NCBI GenBank assembly: GCA_013288285.1
Contig: JABDCE010000031.1
Location: 1 to 33,017 of the forward strand
Reading direction: 5' to 3'
DNA length: 33,017 bases
Source of the DNA: Bacteroidota bacterium
Lineage (GTDB): Bacteria > Bacteroidota > Bacteroidia > Chitinophagales > Chitinophagaceae
Shown here: in pieces, positions 32,034 through 33,017 of the stretch
Numbering within the stretch: position 1 is the first letter of the stretch
Layout: each line of letters begins with the position of its first letter
Program-made: the position numbers and the translations under genes
Notes under the pieces: generated by a model
Seen by the model: the letters and a program-made list of their open reading frames with translations, nothing else
Databases searched by the model: none
What the model was told of the DNA's origin: nothing

Positions 32034-32588
32034 ATGATCATAGGATATTCATTGGCCCACAATCAGTTGTTTGCTCCGGTATTCCAGGAGTCGCTGGGTT
32101 ATTTGTCGAAGGTAAAAGAACTGGGCTTTGTAGAAAAAGAGGAAGATGTAGTGATAGGGCAGAAGTGCCTGCGCGCAGAATACCAGAAGAAGGGTATCAT
32201 GGAGCAGATGGACAAGATACTCTACAATTACCTCAGTGATTATTTTAAATACTACATGGCTTCCATTGCCCTAGTAAATACAAATTCGCTCAATTTCGTT
32301 ACCAAGCGCGGCTATAAAAAAGTATATGCTTCCGACACACGCGCGTACTTTATTACCGGCATGGAACCCCAGGCGCTTACCAGCGATAGCTATGAAACTA
32401 CTGCCGGCAATGGCGCAGTTATCCGCTACAGGTTCGCTACTTCTGCCGACATATCCGCTTTGAAAAACCTCAATCATGAATTTCTGAAAGAGAACCGCGC
32501 CGATTTGTCAAACGGTTACCTGGCCGCCGTGTTCTCTGAAGAAAACTGGGAATTTATGATCAGCCGCAAATGGGTGGTGCTTGGCTAG
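32034..32588 (+). CDS. GNAT-type acetyltransferase with halves in reversed order
   Basis: The 184-aa product begins with what is normally the middle and end of a GNAT domain. This comprises IIGYSLAHN (strand beta3) at 2-10, VVIGQKCLRAEYQKKGI with the acetyl-CoA loop at 39-55, and SIALVNTNSLNFVTKRGYKKV at 77-97 (quoted parts: NTNSLNF, KRGYKKV). After a linker (108-127) comes the normal GNAT beginning: VIRYRFATSADISALKNLNH at 129-148 to ISRKWVVLG at 176-184 (beta1 to beta2). The C-terminus would join the N-terminus as a usual beta2-beta3 hairpin. It is either circularly permuted or cut from a tandem repeat. The upstream frame closes at 32016 and it is tightly coupled to the PLP enzyme. Confidence 0.7.
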   Translation: MIIGYSLAHNQLFAPVFQESLGYLSKVKELGFVEKEEDVVIGQKCLRAEYQKKGIMEQMDKILYNYLSDYFKYYMASIALVNTNSLNFVTKRGYKKVYASDTRAYFITGMEPQALTSDSYETTAGNGAVIRYRFATSADISALKNLNHEFLKENRADLSNGYLAAVFSEENWEFMISRKWVVLG

Positions 32589-32593
32589 TTGTT

Positions 32594-33017
32594 TTAGGCC
32601 TGCATTACTGCCGTTCCTGCTTCTGACGCATGCCCGTGTTCTGTGTCGCTGTTCAGTTGCCGTTGCTTTAGGGTCATTAATATCCCCAGCGCCAGTGCAT
32701 CTGTCCTTACTGCTACATTATCTTCGGTTCGCAACTCTACTATATACGACTCGTTTGCAGTGCTTCTTGCCATCGATGGGCCGCTGTTTACTTTATTAGG
32801 CCGGTAGATAGAGATCCCATAGTTAAATAAATAGGAAGAGTATTTCCGTATGTCGCCGTAGTTGCTGCTCAGCTGATCCAGTATATCCAGCTTCGCATGG
32901 TACATTGGCTCTGTGGTGCCGGAGTATATTTCTTCCGCCCTGAATTTAAGGCTATCTAAGCTATTAGACCTGAATGCCGAGATAACATGCTGCTCGTCTG
33001 CTATCCGGTTGTATACT
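32594..33017 (-). CDS. C-terminal part of an unrecognised protein (partial)
   Basis: The reverse-strand frame is open to the window edge and ends with a stop at 32594; about 140 residues are visible (from VYNRIADEQHVISAF). An internal ATG at 32905 exists, but the upstream codons look coding, so the gene begins outside. The segment is helical and polar with a strand-like middle (NYGISIYRPNK, SYIVELRTEDNVAVRTDALA). It ends in a His/Ala/Gly-rich tail (EHGHASEAGTAVMQA). There is no membrane segment or known motif, and I cannot assign a family. It converges with the GNAT gene at a five-base gap. Confidence 0.65.
   Translation of the reverse strand, partial: VYNRIADEQHVISAFRSNSLDSLKFRAEEIYSGTTEPMYHAKLDILDQLSSNYGDIRKYSSYLFNYGISIYRPNKVNSGPSMARSTANESYIVELRTEDNVAVRTDALALGILMTLKQRQLNSDTEHGHASEAGTAVMQA

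Noticed and set aside
1-33017. rRNA genes, insertion sequences and CRISPR arrays
   Set aside because: No rRNA-like conserved stretches, no transposase-like ORF with terminal inverted repeats and no regularly spaced direct repeats were seen.

Overview
The window is chromosomal DNA from a member of the Bacteroidota, most likely a Chitinophagaceae-type gliding or soil bacterium (inference). Three secreted proteins end in type IX secretion (T9SS) sorting domains. Several starts are preceded by the Bacteroidota promoter pattern TTTG/TTG, about 17-23 bp, then TAnnTTTG. Housekeeping genes are spread in short operons on both strands.

Layout. 1-3200: the end of an ATP-grasp gene, a T9SS-exported protein, a small wHTH-like protein, then a reverse-strand pair (VOC protein plus TMEM175-type channel). 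3300-7400: an XRE-HTH/pentapeptide-repeat regulator with its own promoter and a phased repeat array, a secreted NPP-type phosphodiesterase, and a divergent lipoprotein of the retropepsin-PDZ type. 7400-12800: a DUF2683-like small protein, a YoaK/DUF1275 membrane protein, a putative outer-membrane barrel, a large LamG/T9SS protein and a second TMEM175 protein. 12900-24340: mainly housekeeping genes: ispD, DUF1569, Bax-inhibitor-1 family, FMN reductase, rimO and der (one operon), a PNGase F-like T9SS protein, TPR-tilS, rhomboid protease and rlmH. rlmH carries an in-frame amber codon at codon 18.

24440-31000 is the accessory region. It starts with tRNA-Arg(ACG) and its terminator. A remnant of a type I restriction specificity subunit (hsdS) and decayed DNA follow. 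Then comes a strongly AT-rich two-gene cassette: a 911-aa ABC/SMC-type ATPase with a long N-terminal extension, and an HNH nuclease whose HNH fold is interrupted by a helix-hairpin-helix segment. The pair has the logic of Septu (PtuA/PtuB) anti-phage systems but an unusual architecture. An 18-codon hydrophobic ORF overlaps the nuclease stop codon. Convergent to it lie a two-TM protein and a SLOG-like sensor fused to transmembrane segments, the arrangement predicted for membrane-perforating immune effectors. I regard this stretch as a small defence island next to a tRNA gene; no flanking att repeat was found.

31100-33017: a PLP-dependent threonine/serine dehydratase-like enzyme is tightly coupled to a GNAT protein whose two halves are in reversed order (apparent circular permutation). 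The window ends in the C-terminal part of an unrecognised reverse-strand gene.
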